Source of the DNA: Morinoia aosen
Lineage: Eukaryota > Arthropoda > Malacostraca > Amphipoda > Talitridae
Length of the DNA stretch: 64,000 bases
Direction of reading: 5' to 3'
Assembly: GCA_030386875.1 (NCBI GenBank)
Contig: CM059574.1
Location: 3,169,934-3,233,933, forward strand
Shown: positions 13,410 through 22,840 of the stretch, piece by piece
Layout: every line of letters starts with the position of its first letter
How positions within the stretch are numbered: position 1 is the first letter of the stretch
Made by a program: the position numbers and the translations under genes
The notes under the pieces: model-generated
What the model saw: only the letters and a program-made list of their open reading frames with translations
Database searches by the model: none
Told to the model about the DNA's origin: nothing

Positions 13410-13637
13410 ATGGAGGCATCTCAAGCAACGGGGAGAGAAATTGAAGAAGCACCGCAAGTATATAACAACGTTTTTAAGTTTATAGTGAAACGTGTTCCTG
13501 AAAAAGATATGCTGGATTCTTACAAATTGGATTTGAATATACCCGTAGGAGTGCCCTACAAAGCGCGTGTCGACCTGGAGCAGGAAGGAGATCAGTGCGT
13601 CATAAAATTGTGCGTATATTTCCATCGGAAAAAGTAA
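13410..13637 (+). CDS. Leader ORF of the retrotransposon, 75 aa, unknown function
   Basis: An ATG-started ORF lies 221 bp downstream of the 5' LTR, about 1.1 kb before gag, and ends in TAA at 13635-13637. The start context is ATTATGG, with G at +4. The product is charged: acidic in the first third (GREIEEAP), then KFIVKRVPEKDM, then alternating hydrophobic/charged stretches (YKLDLNIPVGVPYKARVDLE, CVIKLCVYF) that would suit beta strands, and a basic tail HRKK. There is no signal peptide, zinc motif or membrane segment. I recognise no family. It could be a genuine accessory protein, an upstream ORF regulating Gag translation, or a first coding exon spliced onto a later ORF. A chance ORF of this size is possible, but the amino-acid composition looks protein-like and the element is otherwise intact. 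If the genomic RNA is scanned from its cap, this ORF would be met before gag. Confidence 0.5.
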   Translation: MEASQATGREIEEAPQVYNNVFKFIVKRVPEKDMLDSYKLDLNIPVGVPYKARVDLEQEGDQCVIKLCVYFHRKK

Positions 13638-14731
13638 CGTGGTCATTTACCAGTTGAATGCATCAGTGGTTGTGTTCATAAAATTCTACGAACATTTACT
13701 GTGATACTACATCTTCGAGAACATTGTGTAACGTGTATGTGATAAATAGATTGCATACCCAAGTGTCTTTACTTAAAGTTTATAAAGAAACTGTTTTAAC
13801 GTTATTAATACGTATAAATAAACAGTGATCTGTGCAATTACGCACATTCAGGAAAACGTGAACATACGTAAACAATACAAGAGACGTGCTGCGTCGGCGC
13901 TGCGTGTACGACCTTGGCATCCGGCACTCTCGACATCTGGCTGGCTGTGCCTGTGCTACGCAGACGACCTTGAGATCGGCGCCGCGTCTGGTACTACTGT
14001 TGCTGAGCAGTCTACTTGGGCGTCCTTGACATCAGCTGTAGCTGTTCTGCCTGCTCCCTGTGACTACTGCACTGCCTTGGCGGCGTTGCTGAATTATCAG
14101 TTAAGTTCTGTAACTATAAAATTTTTATTGCATTTTTAGGATATAATCTGTGTGACTCAGTCAGTTTTTTTTTCTCGTCTAGTCCTTTTCGATAGTTGTT
14201 TATTGAGTGACTAATAACATTGGAATCGTGTACCAGTATTCCCTTGTTAGTAATTTGATTAGGTTATTTTGTGAGATCAAAGAGGACATTACGGTAATTG
14301 ATTTTTAAAAATAGTTTGTGGTTTGCTGCCGAACGTTCATTTGATTTTGTAGTAATTGAATACTCTGTAATAGTGATCGTTTTCGTTTTAAAAAATTTTT
14401 TTTGGTGGCGGTGCGAATATTATTGTATAAGGGTATTGTTGGTATTGTGTTTAGGTGAATTGCTGCGTTAGCATATTGATTTTGGTATTTATATTGACGA
14501 TAATTTTATTGTAGGTTAGTACCGTGAGGTTAATTCTTACGGTGGGATCATATTAATTTTGAGAGATAGGTTTTTAACGCGCTGCCGCGTCGCTCAATTT
14601 ATTTTTGGGTGATAGGATTTAGAGATTATTCGGTGTCACTCGTTTTTTTGCGGCGTAGAAATTTTGCGTCGGTGAATGGGATTATTAAAATTGAGTTTTG
14701 TGTTTTTGCTGTTTTCTTGTTATGATAAGTG
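13638..14731 (+). other. Retrotransposon leader between the small ORF and gag
   Basis: About 1.1 kb with no convincing coding sequence. It contains several ATGs, so Gag is unlikely to be reached by simple scanning of an unspliced RNA; splicing or internal entry may be used. A 104-codon frame at 13825-14139 lacks an ATG start and has no recognisable content. From 14150 the sequence is T-rich (for example the TTTTTTTT run at 14165) and could include a branch/acceptor region; I could not fix a splice site. Confidence 0.55.
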
Positions 14732-16177
14732 ATGGGAGATTCTGATTCAGATCCTGAATTTATCCGTTCGACGAGTATAATTACTGGTAGCGGAAGAGTT
14801 TCTGTTCCGGCATTTAGTGGTACGTTACCTGGTACTTGCGCACATACTCCAACAAGTGTGACTATGTCTGGACCACAGACCACGACAGTAATCACGACCA
14901 CTGTTAGCACAACGACTGTGTCGTTCAGTACGCCAAGTGTTACTACAATGTCGTCCTCTAGCGGACCGATGACGGGTGGTAGTGTACCATCAACTTTAAC
15001 ATCAACTTTACAAAGGGGCAGTACTATACTGTCCAGTGCAGAGCTTCCCTTATTCAGAGGGAGACCTCGTGTCAGAGACCCGATTTTCTGTGAAACGAAA
15101 AGTTTTCGAACGCATGTGGCCAATCTTAAATCGTACATGTGCTTGTTGCCCGACGTCACTTCAGATGACGCCAAAAAAGAGTTACTTGTGCGCAGCGCAC
15201 ACAAAAGCGTTGGCGACTTTAATGGTGTCGTCACAAAATTGGTAGACCCTGCTATTAATTATTCATTTGACCAGGTTATCGATATTCTCGATGACATCTA
15301 CGTAGCGAAAGGTGAACGATCTGTACATGCTTTAGCTTGCGACCTAAACCAGCTACGGCTGTTACGAAACGAAGGATTGTCTGCTCAATTGGTTATGGCA
15401 ATGTCAAAAATAAGAAATTTGAGTGATCATATTCTTAATAGTAATGAAGTAGCAATACAAAGACATCCATTTGTAACTGCTAGTACAAATCAAAACGAGT
15501 TAAAAAAATTCTCTGGAGATCTAGTTGTTTTCAGCCTTGCTACAGCAGTCCTTGCACCATTATTGGAAGAGAATTTCTGTAAAAAAATCTTTTCACGACC
15601 ATTCATAAGTTCAGAGGAGCTTTTAGCTCGTCTAGTTTCCGCTGTGCGTAATAACCCTGAGGGAAGAGAAATACTTGCGCGCAAAAATAATACCCAGTAC
15701 CCGTATCAAACCCGAGAGACTTATCTAGCGGTCGTGCCTGAAGAGGGAGAGTGGGATGAGAAAGATTCGTCCCCCGAGGTCTTCTATGCATCACAAAATA
15801 CCAGCCGACGATTTCAAGGTCGGAGACCATTTTTTAGAAGCAACTGGAGACCTGCTAGATTTCCAAGGGGGAGACAGCATGCTTACTTCGGAGACCGATC
15901 TTTAGGTTCCTTGGAGTGCCACGAGGCTCAGGTAGTTAACCCACAACAGAGCGGTAAAGATAAATCGTTTTGTTCACTGTGCAATACCGCAGGTCATGTT
16001 CAAAGTATGTGCACGAGTAAAAGAGGCCAAAGCAAATCAAATTTCCGAGGCCATGCTTGCTACACTTGTGGGAAGACGGGCCATTTTGCACGCGAATGTC
16101 TTTCACGTGGTCGTAATAGAGGGCGAGGCGAAGCGTACTACGCCGCATCTTGCGAGGGTGAAAATTTTTTAGAGTAG
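14732..16177 (+). CDS. gag: Gag polyprotein with two CCHC zinc knuckles
   Basis: The ORF encodes 481 aa from the ATG at 14732; the GTG three bases upstream is not a plausible eukaryotic start. Residues 1-95 are rich in Ser/Thr (runs such as TTTVITTTVSTTT) and probably disordered. Residues from about 110 to 330 form a helical capsid-like region. The C-terminal region is Arg/Gly-rich and contains two nucleocapsid knuckles of pattern C-X2-C-X4-H-X4-C: residues 414-427 (15971-16012) and 443-456 (16058-16099), followed by SRGRNRGRG. The knuckles bind genomic RNA in related elements. The stop TAG at 16175 follows a slippery heptamer by three bases, so a minority of ribosomes should move into pol. 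Two knuckles are a feature of several Ty3/Gypsy lineages. No internal stop or frameshift is seen, and I judge it intact. Confidence 0.93.
   Translation: MGDSDSDPEFIRSTSIITGSGRVSVPAFSGTLPGTCAHTPTSVTMSGPQTTTVITTTVSTTTVSFSTPSVTTMSSSSGPMTGGSVPSTLTSTLQRGSTILSSAELPLFRGRPRVRDPIFCETKSFRTHVANLKSYMCLLPDVTSDDAKKELLVRSAHKSVGDFNGVVTKLVDPAINYSFDQVIDILDDIYVAKGERSVHALACDLNQLRLLRNEGLSAQLVMAMSKIRNLSDHILNSNEVAIQRHPFVTASTNQNELKKFSGDLVVFSLATAVLAPLLEENFCKKIFSRPFISSEELLARLVSAVRNNPEGREILARKNNTQYPYQTRETYLAVVPEEGEWDEKDSSPEVFYASQNTSRRFQGRRPFFRSNWRPARFPRGRQHAYFGDRSLGSLECHEAQVVNPQQSGKDKSFCSLCNTAGHVQSMCTSKRGQSKSNFRGHACYTCGKTGHFARECLSRGRNRGRGEAYYAASCEGENFLE
16165..16171 (+). promoter_or_regulatory. -1 ribosomal frameshift site T-TTT-TTA
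   Basis: The heptamer TTTTTTA fits the X-XXY-YYZ rule in the gag frame (codons AAT TTT TTA). The gag stop follows at 16175. Slipping back one base continues in the pol frame, which is open from 16171 to 20496. This heptamer is a known efficient -1 slippery sequence in retroviruses. I saw no obvious strong stem-loop just downstream; a fold of 16178-16260 is needed. Confidence 0.85.
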
Positions 16178-19100
16178 ACAAAGAAAAATCGGAAAATTCA
16201 GAGTGTCTTGTAGTAGAGAAGGAGTCGCCAGTGCCCGGGGTTGGAGCTGCTATCCCCGTCAAAAAAATTGTGGTGTTGAAACCAGATACTATTATACAGT
16301 CGACTTCTGTGGTGGATCCGCTTTTCTTGTGTAAAAATAAATTCGAATTACTAGGCGAACAAGAACTGGATGTAGGTGCAAATTCTGAACTACCTGTAGA
16401 AGTTTGTTTGTCAGCGACGATAATGAAAGAAGGTCGTTTAAGGAAAGAAAGCGATGGTTTATTTTCATTACGGCGTTCTAAGAAGCCTACAATTATATTA
16501 CGTCATGATAACAAATTGATGAGCGCTCTAATCGACAGCGGTAGCGACAGATGTTTAGTGAGTTACCGGAATTTAAAAGGTATAAACGAGCAAATTAAGC
16601 CTAGTGCCTTGAGTATTCGGGGTGTGAATTCCAAAAGCCAGGTATCAGGAGAACTCGATCTTTGTATTACGCTGCCTAATAGTAAGGAAATCAATACCAG
16701 CGCTTTGATTTTGAAGGATGCCGAATTTAAATATGACGTGATCCTTGGCAGAGATATTTTGCAGGACGCCGTGCTAAATTTTAAAGAAGGTTTTATCGTT
16801 CTTGACGGAGTTAAAGTACCGTTTCATGACGTGCAGGAATTGCACGAGCAAAGTAGGAAGAAGATATTTTTGAAGACAGTAAGTAATCCAGAATGTCTGA
16901 TGGCTGACGTGCTTGCCGGTAGGAGGCGTATTAAGAGATATCTGCTGAAGCAGAGAGAATCAAAAATTGCGAGCCAGGAAAGTGGCGATAATAATAGTAT
17001 AGAGATAAATACTGCAGAAGAGAAGGGTACCCAAGGCCCAACGATAGGGCGAGAGAATAATGGGGAAGAAAAAAATAAACAGCATGCGACGAAAATAAGA
17101 GAAACTAAGGAACATGCGAGAGGTTTGAAATATAGTAAAAAACGAGAAATAGTTGTTCACTGTGGAGCAGTGGAAATGCCGAGAAATTGTTTACGTGTTA
17201 TTAATGGGTATGTCAAAAAGGCTAAGCCCGGAAGGTATATTATAAATAAAACAATTCTCGCGAATGGTATTTATGTCGCCGAATCAGTTGTGGATATCAC
17301 GTCAAATGGGTTTGTCCCTGTAATGCTTTTGAACGTCTCGGAGGACGTGGTATATTTGAGCGACAATACGATGTTAAGTACGATTGAAGAAATTGACGAC
17401 AAGGAAATTGAACACGAGATTTACATGTCTACCGTGCACGAAGCTGTGCGAGATGCAAATTTGTGCGATGCCCGAGATAATGCGGATCTACCCAAAGTCG
17501 ACAGTGTTAATGGTGGAAGTTTCAATGCCATCTCTGGTAAAGACGTTGGTTTAGTATCTGCAGAAACGAGGCATTGTGGTAACGATAATCGTGTTGATGA
17601 GGTAGGATTTAATGCAAACAACGATGTTGTCCGAGAAGGGGATATTAAAGAGAGACGTCCTCTGACGTGTGACGATGTAAATTGTGAAAATGGTGATGCT
17701 AAACCATTACTGATGAATTTATTAAACAATTTTAGAGACGTAATTACTCTCGAAGGCGAAAATATTGCAGTAACGAATGTCATGCGACATAATATTGTAT
17801 TAAAACCTGATGCTCCAGTACTTAACATCCCTCCATATCGAATTCCACATAAGTATCAAAATGAATTGTTGCAAGCCAATAAACAGATGTTGGATCAAGG
17901 AATTATCGAGCCATCGAGCTCCGATTACAATTTTCCTTTAATCGTTGTGAAAAAGAAGTCGGGCGAGATTCGACCCGTCATAGATTTTCGTGAATTAAAT
18001 AAAATAATTATCAAGGAAAGTTACCCCATTCCACGGATAGACGAAGTTCTTTATTCTTTAGGTGGTAATAGCATTTTTTCAAGTCTTGATCTCCGCTCTG
18101 CCTTCCATCAGGTCGAGTTGGAAGAGAAATGCCGTAAATTCACCGCGTTCAGTATCGGTTACGAGAAATTTCAGTTCAAGAGGTTGCCGTTCGGGTTATC
18201 CTCGAGTCCATCAGTTTTCCAAAGAATCATTTCTTCTGTTCTTGCAAATATCATCGGTAAATTATGTTTTGTATTCCTTGATGATATACTAGTATTTTCC
18301 AAATCCATGAACCAACATCTGAAAGATTTACAGAGTGTTTTTGAGAAGCTACGTAGTGGAAATCTGTCCCTTAAACTTGAAAAATGTCATTTTCTAAAAA
18401 GCTCAATTGAATATCTTGGACACATTGTGTCGGCAGACGGAATCCGTTGCAAAGAATCGGAAAAACTACAAAAATTCCCGATTCCAAAAAATGTGAAAGA
18501 GCTACAAAGTTTTCTAGGTGTGGCGAACTATTTCCGCAATCACATCCCGATGTTTGGTTCAATTTCATATCCTCTCTATCAATTGTTACGAAAAAACGTT
18601 GAATTTATCTGGACGCCTGAATGTCAGAAAGCTTTTGAAAAGATTAAATCTGTCTTAACATCAGATACCGTTTTAAAGCACCCTGATTTTTCCAAGCCTT
18701 TTCATGTATTTACAGATGCTTCAAACTTTGGCATTGGAGCAGTACTTTTGCAACAAGATAATGATTCAAAAAAATCCATGAAGGCTATAGCATATTACAG
18801 TAAAAGTTTAAATTCAACAGAAAAGCGCTATTCAACGACGAAAAAAGAGTTCTTAGCAATTGTAAGCGCGCTGAAAGCATTTAAATATCTCATTCTTGGA
18901 TATCCGATCTATCTCTACACTGATCACAAGCCCTTACAGCCCTTGTTTTTCAAAAAGCTTCCTGACGATTCTGCTATGTCTAGATGGTGTCTAACAGTTC
19001 AACACTTCGAACCCGTAGTAAAATATTTCCCCGGGAAACAGAATCTAATTGCAGATTGCCTAAGTAGATTACCCCAGCATTTAACTATCTCAGATCTCGA

Positions 19101-20496
19101 AGACTGTGCAGAGTTCAATGAGGTCGACGCGTTCCCAGTGACTACACGCCGTAGTGCACTGACCGCCGACGTAGACGATACAGACGCGACGCCCTCTAAT
19201 CAAGTGGCGCCAGAGTCGACTGAAAAACCCCGACTGATTGACTACGTACCTCAGTTAAAAGACGTATCATGGACTTTAGACGAATTCCGAAATGAGCAAC
19301 AACTAGACCCATTCTGTTCTGAGGTTAAGGACGCATTACTATCTAGTAGACAATCTACGATCCCTGACTTACAAAAATACTTAATTCTGAACGACATACT
19401 GTATAGACGACGACAAATAGACTCTAGGGAAAGTACTATTCTCACTTCGGTTATGCCGACATCGCTCATGCACAAGGCGGTGCTGAGTATCCATTCCTTG
19501 TACCATACTGATGCCACGCATACGTTGTTAAAATTTAAGTTGCGTTATTTTCATTTATTAGAGAAGAGTATCATACGTAAATTTGTTCAAATGTGTGAGG
19601 TCTGTAAGATTCTGAAAGCAACCAGTACTGTACCTATTAAAATATTAGACGCTCCCATCGCTAAAGAACCGTTTGAGGTGGTATCAATGGACTTTCTTGG
19701 TCCTCTACCTGTCACAGATCAGCAAAATAAATATATTCTCATTGTGATTGATTTATTTTCGCGTTACTGTAAGCTTTACGCGACAGCAGATCGATTAGCA
19801 GATACAGTTGTCTCTTGTCTGGACAGCTGCTTCTCAACTTTTGGCTATCCTAAAACACTTCTAAGTGACCAAGCTCTTGAATTTAAGTCTGCGGCAGTTA
19901 AAAAATTCTCTCAAATTCATTGTATTGCGAAGAAAGAGGTCCTCCCTTGGAGTCCTCACAGTAACGCTATTGTTGAACGTAATAATCGCAAAATTACGAA
20001 TTTATTAAAACTATACATTAATTCGTTAGCGCATACGGAATGGGATCAGTGTCTCAACAGCACAGAGAACGCGATAAACAATAGTTTAAATACCACATTG
20101 GGGGATACACCCTCGTTCATTGTTTTCAATCGCGATACGTGTCCGAGCTTTAGCGCAGTAACTTTCGAACCTAATTACAGTCACGACACGAACGTAGATA
20201 TAATAAGATTTCGAGCTCAGGAAGCTGCCCGCATTGTTGAAAACGTTAGAGCTACAATAATAAATAACACCAGTGAAAGAACCATGTATCACAACCTTCG
20301 ACGCAAAAATAAAAATTTTGAACTCAATGACCGTGTCTTATTGCGCAATCACATGCGAAAAAACAAGCTAGATCTAGCCTGGAACGGTCCAGGTATTATA
20401 ACAAAAATTAACCGAAATTACGTAGAAATCAAAATAGGCAATAAAACATTCAGGAGTAATAAAAATCATGTACTACCTTTACGTAAAAAGTGTTGA
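16171..20496 (+). CDS. pol: Pol: protease, reverse transcriptase, RNase H, integrase
   Basis: The frame is open from the slippery site to TGA at 20494-20496. The first in-frame ATG is at 16423, so expression as Gag-Pol is likely. Residues counted from 16231: aspartic protease with D-S-G at 102-104 (16534-16542); RT about 525-705 with SSLDLRSAFHQVEL (D620) and FLDD (D684, D685); RNase H about 825-940 with FTDAS (D829) and YTDHKPL; integrase zinc domain H1088-X3-H1092-X29-C1122-X2-C1125; integrase core D1154, D1213, E1249 (DD35E); near the C-terminus WNGPGIITKI resembles the GPY/F module. A long hydrophilic linker, about residues 210-520, separates protease and RT. It would copy the RNA in virus-like particles and insert the cDNA. 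No inactivating change is seen. RT wording resembles that of insect 17.6/297-like elements, but the clade needs a tree. Confidence 0.96.
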   Translation, partial: RVDKEKSENSECLVVEKESPVPGVGAAIPVKKIVVLKPDTIIQSTSVVDPLFLCKNKFELLGEQELDVGANSELPVEVCLSATIMKEGRLRKESDGLFSLRRSKKPTIILRHDNKLMSALIDSGSDRCLVSYRNLKGINEQIKPSALSIRGVNSKSQVSGELDLCITLPNSKEINTSALILKDAEFKYDVILGRDILQDAVLNFKEGFIVLDGVKVPFHDVQELHEQSRKKIFLKTVSNPECLMADVLAGRRRIKRYLLKQRESKIASQESGDNNSIEINTAEEKGTQGPTIGRENNGEEKNKQHATKIRETKEHARGLKYSKKREIVVHCGAVEMPRNCLRVINGYVKKAKPGRYIINKTILANGIYVAESVVDITSNGFVPVMLLNVSEDVVYLSDNTMLSTIEEIDDKEIEHEIYMSTVHEAVRDANLCDARDNADLPKVDSVNGGSFNAISGKDVGLVSAETRHCGNDNRVDEVGFNANNDVVREGDIKERRPLTCDDVNCENGDAKPLLMNLLNNFRDVITLEGENIAVTNVMRHNIVLKPDAPVLNIPPYRIPHKYQNELLQANKQMLDQGIIEPSSSDYNFPLIVVKKKSGEIRPVIDFRELNKIIIKESYPIPRIDEVLYSLGGNSIFSSLDLRSAFHQVELEEKCRKFTAFSIGYEKFQFKRLPFGLSSSPSVFQRIISSVLANIIGKLCFVFLDDILVFSKSMNQHLKDLQSVFEKLRSGNLSLKLEKCHFLKSSIEYLGHIVSADGIRCKESEKLQKFPIPKNVKELQSFLGVANYFRNHIPMFGSISYPLYQLLRKNVEFIWTPECQKAFEKIKSVLTSDTVLKHPDFSKPFHVFTDASNFGIGAVLLQQDNDSKKSMKAIAYYSKSLNSTEKRYSTTKKEFLAIVSALKAFKYLILGYPIYLYTDHKPLQPLFFKKLPDDSAMSRWCLTVQHFEPVVKYFPGKQNLIADCLSRLPQHLTISDLEDCAEFNEVDAFPVTTRRSALTADVDDTDATPSNQVAPESTEKPRLIDYVPQLKDVSWTLDEFRNEQQLDPFCSEVKDALLSSRQSTIPDLQKYLILNDILYRRRQIDSRESTILTSVMPTSLMHKAVLSIHSLYHTDATHTLLKFKLRYFHLLEKSIIRKFVQMCEVCKILKATSTVPIKILDAPIAKEPFEVVSMDFLGPLPVTDQQNKYILIVIDLFSRYCKLYATADRLADTVVSCLDSCFSTFGYPKTLLSDQALEFKSAAVKKFSQIHCIAKKEVLPWSPHSNAIVERNNRKITNLLKLYINSLAHTEWDQCLNSTENAINNSLNTTLGDTPSFIVFNRDTCPSFSAVTFEPNYSHDTNVDIIRFRAQEAARIVENVRATIINNTSERTMYHNLRRKNKNFELNDRVLLRNHMRKNKLDLAWNGPGIITKINRNYVEIKIGNKTFRSNKNHVLPLRKKC

Positions 20497-20982
20497 ATGA
20501 AAACTATGCGACGTACGACTGACGATGTTACTAGGTCCACATAATTCTATTGTGTGATTCTTGTTTCGATGTTAATTTTACGTATATTTTTAACTGGAAC
20601 TTTCCTTATATAACCGTATGTATTTACCTTATATTTTCGTTTCGTATTTGGTGTACCGTGTTATTACGTGCGTGATTGAGTCTGTACCCATTAACTTTAC
20701 CACCAAGGCTTACATCTGCCCGAGAGCCTTGCTCAGTTCAATAACAGCTTGCTCGGTTCAATAACATCCTGTGTTTAGAAACGCGGCCCCTCATTGCTGT
20801 GGGAGCGAAGGCTGGCTCCCGATTTGTTTTGCAAATAGGTGTGCAGCTGTCGATGCCGTGTGGGATCAGCTACGTACAGATTTGATGTTTGTTTTTTTTT
20901 CATAGCAGCTGTTACCAACTGTGACTATTGGTTTCTTTAATTAATTTGACGTAATAATAATTGATTGATAAAATTTTTTTGT
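20497..20982 (+). other. Retrotransposon spacer between pol and ORF3
   Basis: No coding content is supported. A short direct duplication occurs at about 20731-20768 (TTGCTCAGTTCAATAACA, then TTGCTCGGTTCAATAACA). The last 100 bp are T-rich (GTTTTTTTTTCATAG), giving a polypyrimidine context upstream of the acceptor at 21023. Confidence 0.6.
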
Positions 20983-21372
20983 ATGGCCATGCTAATTGAA
21001 CTCGGTGTTTGTTTCAATTTCAGACCGAGCACGCTCACGTTCCTGCCTTCCACGATGGGAAATAGGATGACCCATGTGTCGGTGGAGGCACTCACTAATG
21101 CCCTGGAGCAACACCAGGGAAGAGTGTCCTCCGATTGGGTTAAGGCAAATGCCCTCGTTGACATCCTTCCCGATCGCATATCTGATTTAGGTATTCTCCT
21201 TCTCTTTCCTTTAACTCTGGGATTAGGGGTTTCCTTCTTCTATCTTCGTCGTGAACTTAACTTGCTGGCGGATCGCCTTCGCGCTGAAGATGCATTACTC
21301 CGTCGTCAGCAGCTCAGATCGAGCAACGCTGACCAACCACTGCGTCACCTGCAAGCAAATAGCGATGTTTAG
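20983..21372 (+). CDS. ORF3 of the retrotransposon: small single-pass membrane protein
   Basis: The frame runs from ATG at 20983 (129 aa) or, if the acceptor at 21023 is used, from ATG at 21055 (105 aa), to TAG at 21370-21372. From the second start: residues 1-45 are polar (VEALTNALEQHQGRV, then SDWVKANALVDILPDRISDL); then comes one hydrophobic segment of about 20 residues (GILLLFPLTLGLGVSFFYL); then a basic, Leu/Arg-rich amphipathic stretch (RRELNLLADRLRAEDALLRR) that could form a helix or coiled coil; then a polar tail. The position after pol is that of env in errantivirus-like elements, but it is far too short and lacks Cys-rich ectodomain, furin site or fusion peptide. It may be an accessory membrane protein or the remains of a larger gene. 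Its GC content is clearly higher than the AT-rich DNA around it, which supports selection for coding. I recognise no family. Confidence 0.55.
   Translation: MAMLIELGVCFNFRPSTLTFLPSTMGNRMTHVSVEALTNALEQHQGRVSSDWVKANALVDILPDRISDLGILLLFPLTLGLGVSFFYLRRELNLLADRLRAEDALLRRQQLRSSNADQPLRHLQANSDV
21007..21023 (+). promoter_or_regulatory. Candidate 3' splice acceptor for ORF3
   Basis: GTTTGTTTCAATTTCAG ends in AG at 21022-21023, preceded by a pyrimidine-rich tract and TTAATTTGAC/CTAATTG sequences that could serve as branch sites. The first ATG after it, at 21055, is in frame with ORF3. Envelope or accessory genes of LTR elements are commonly expressed from spliced RNA. I could not identify the donor. 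Confidence 0.5.
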
Positions 21373-22599
21373 GTGTCAGTAAAGCATGTGTTTTTTTTAC
21401 TTGTTTTTTAAATATGTGGACTTTATTTTTTTTGCGTGTCTTCTAAGCGACACTATTTTTCTCATGCGTTATAAAACGGAATTCTAGTTTTATGTTTAAC
21501 ATATACCTCAGGAATTAGTTATAAGGTACTAAGTTGATTCCAGTTTTATTTTTGTGGTAATTCCTTCTAATTTTTAGCATTGATGTTCACAAAATATATG
21601 ATGTTCACGTAACTCAGTATGTATTAATTGGTTTCCGAATTCAGTAAATGTTATGCGATTTTCTGATCAACTAAATTTCATAGACAATGCGTTGGAATTA
21701 ATTTCATGCTTGATTATTCTTATATTTAACGAATGTAATGTTCTTACTACAAATTCATGGCAAGCATAAATCTTTATTTCTTAATTATGTTTGAATAAAA
21801 AGTATTTTCCTTGTTGTTTCACAGATGCGGTTTTCTATTTTTACTGCGTTTAGCTTTTACATTGTTCATCACGAATTAATGTTGCGGTAATTGTGATTTC
21901 ATGGCGAATGTTGATGTGAATGTAATAGGTACATACAGGCGAAGTTTAAAAATTATCCTATTTCATACGTAATGAATATAAAAATTTTTTTTTCCAACTA
22001 TAACAAATAAATAAATTTAATAGTTAAAAATTCTTTTTAACAAAATTCGTTGTTCTTTTTAATTTGATATGATGCCTACGTTGTTTGATATTGATACACT
22101 CGTTAATGCAGTAACGTTTATTTTTCTTCGATGAGTTCCTTACGGGTATTTCGAACAGTAGAGATATTTAAATGTTGGTAGCTTGTACCGTAGATTTTTT
22201 TGGGAACGATATTTCTGAATGTCTTAACTATTTTTGCGGTACGCTGATATTGTTCTGTTGCGTTTCTTGTCGAACTTACTTCGACGCGTTTTACTTTTAT
22301 TTACGGATGTTTTTCTGTTTCGATAAATATATTATTGTTGTTGTACTAGTGCGCTTTTCAATACAGGTTATTGCTTCAAAACGAGAATATCTTTCACTAT
22401 TGTAATATGTTTAACCTGCGGCTCTCAACTTATCTTTTGTTGGTGGGGGTATATTGCAATTTTCACTTTGCATATTATTTTTGCCACGAATTAATCATTT
22501 TAAATCTTATACATTTACGCCTTTAGATACCTTTGTTATTTTTGGAGTTATGACTTTTAAAATTCTGAGCGATTTATTTCTATTTGAGTAATAAATCAG
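21373..22599 (+). other. AT-rich 3' non-coding region of the retrotransposon
   Basis: About 1.2 kb of AT-rich sequence with AATAAA-like motifs (for example AATAAATAAA near 22007). The only frame of note, 22172-22405, encodes a Phe/Cys/Tyr-rich hydrophobic peptide of the sort T-rich DNA produces by chance; I do not call it a gene. Confidence 0.6.
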
Positions 22600-22616
22600 G
22601 TATGGTGGGGGAGGTG
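22600..22616 (+). other. Polypurine tract of the retrotransposon
   Basis: GTATGGTGGGGGAGGTG lies directly before the 3' LTR. The purine run GGGGGAGG is the expected RNase H-resistant primer for plus-strand synthesis. Confidence 0.6.
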
Positions 22617-22840
22617 TGTGCCGAAACGGACACGCACTTATCCTCGTACGTAGTTTAGTACGTAAGTACAGTGCCACGCCTGGTGCGTCTCAGGCGTCGT
22701 GCGCCGCTGAGTCAGCAATTTGTGTGTATAAATGCCCCGTGTTCAGCTCTGCAGAGCGCATTTGGACCTACTACCTCTTTACGTCAAGTACACGTTGAAG
22801 TCTACTCGTCTACTCACTATCCACCTTTAGATACGGCATA
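22617..22840 (+). repeat. 3' LTR of the retrotransposon (224 bp)
   Basis: Identical to 12965-13188 except C at 22768 for A at 13116. It ends in GGCATA and is followed by AGTG and then in-phase satellite. A second TATAAA sits at the equivalent position and could drive transcription into the right satellite block. Confidence 0.95.

Larger units (their letters stand above)
12965..22840 (+). mobile_element. Complete Ty3/Gypsy-type LTR retrotransposon
   Basis: The element is 9876 bp long with 224-bp direct LTRs that differ at one position (A at 13116, C at 22768). It is flanked by AGTG on both sides (12961-12964 and 22841-22844). Removing the element and one AGTG rejoins the 18-bp satellite in perfect phase, which confirms the borders. 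Order inside: 5' LTR, primer binding site, 1.5-kb leader with a 75-codon ORF, gag, pol in the -1 frame, 0.5-kb gap, small membrane-protein ORF, 1.2-kb AT-rich tail, purine-rich tract, 3' LTR. The pol order protease-RT-RNase H-integrase is that of Ty3/Gypsy (Metaviridae-like) elements. All catalytic residues I looked for are present and no stop breaks gag or pol, so it is a recent and possibly active copy. There is no full-length envelope gene. The clade is not assigned. Confidence 0.97.

Noticed and set aside
13825-14139. 104-codon frame in the retrotransposon leader
   Set aside because: It has no ATG start and no recognisable content; probably leader RNA.
14626-15234. 202-codon frame antisense to gag
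   Set aside because: It mirrors the Ser/Thr-rich start of Gag; gag itself is supported by zinc knuckles and the frameshift site.
20965-21372. ORF3 as an envelope gene
   Set aside because: About 105-129 residues with one membrane segment, no Cys-rich ectodomain, cleavage site or fusion peptide; too small to call env.
22172-22405. 77-codon hydrophobic frame before the 3' LTR
   Set aside because: Phe/Tyr/Cys/Val-rich translation typical of T-rich DNA; no acceptor or conserved motif.
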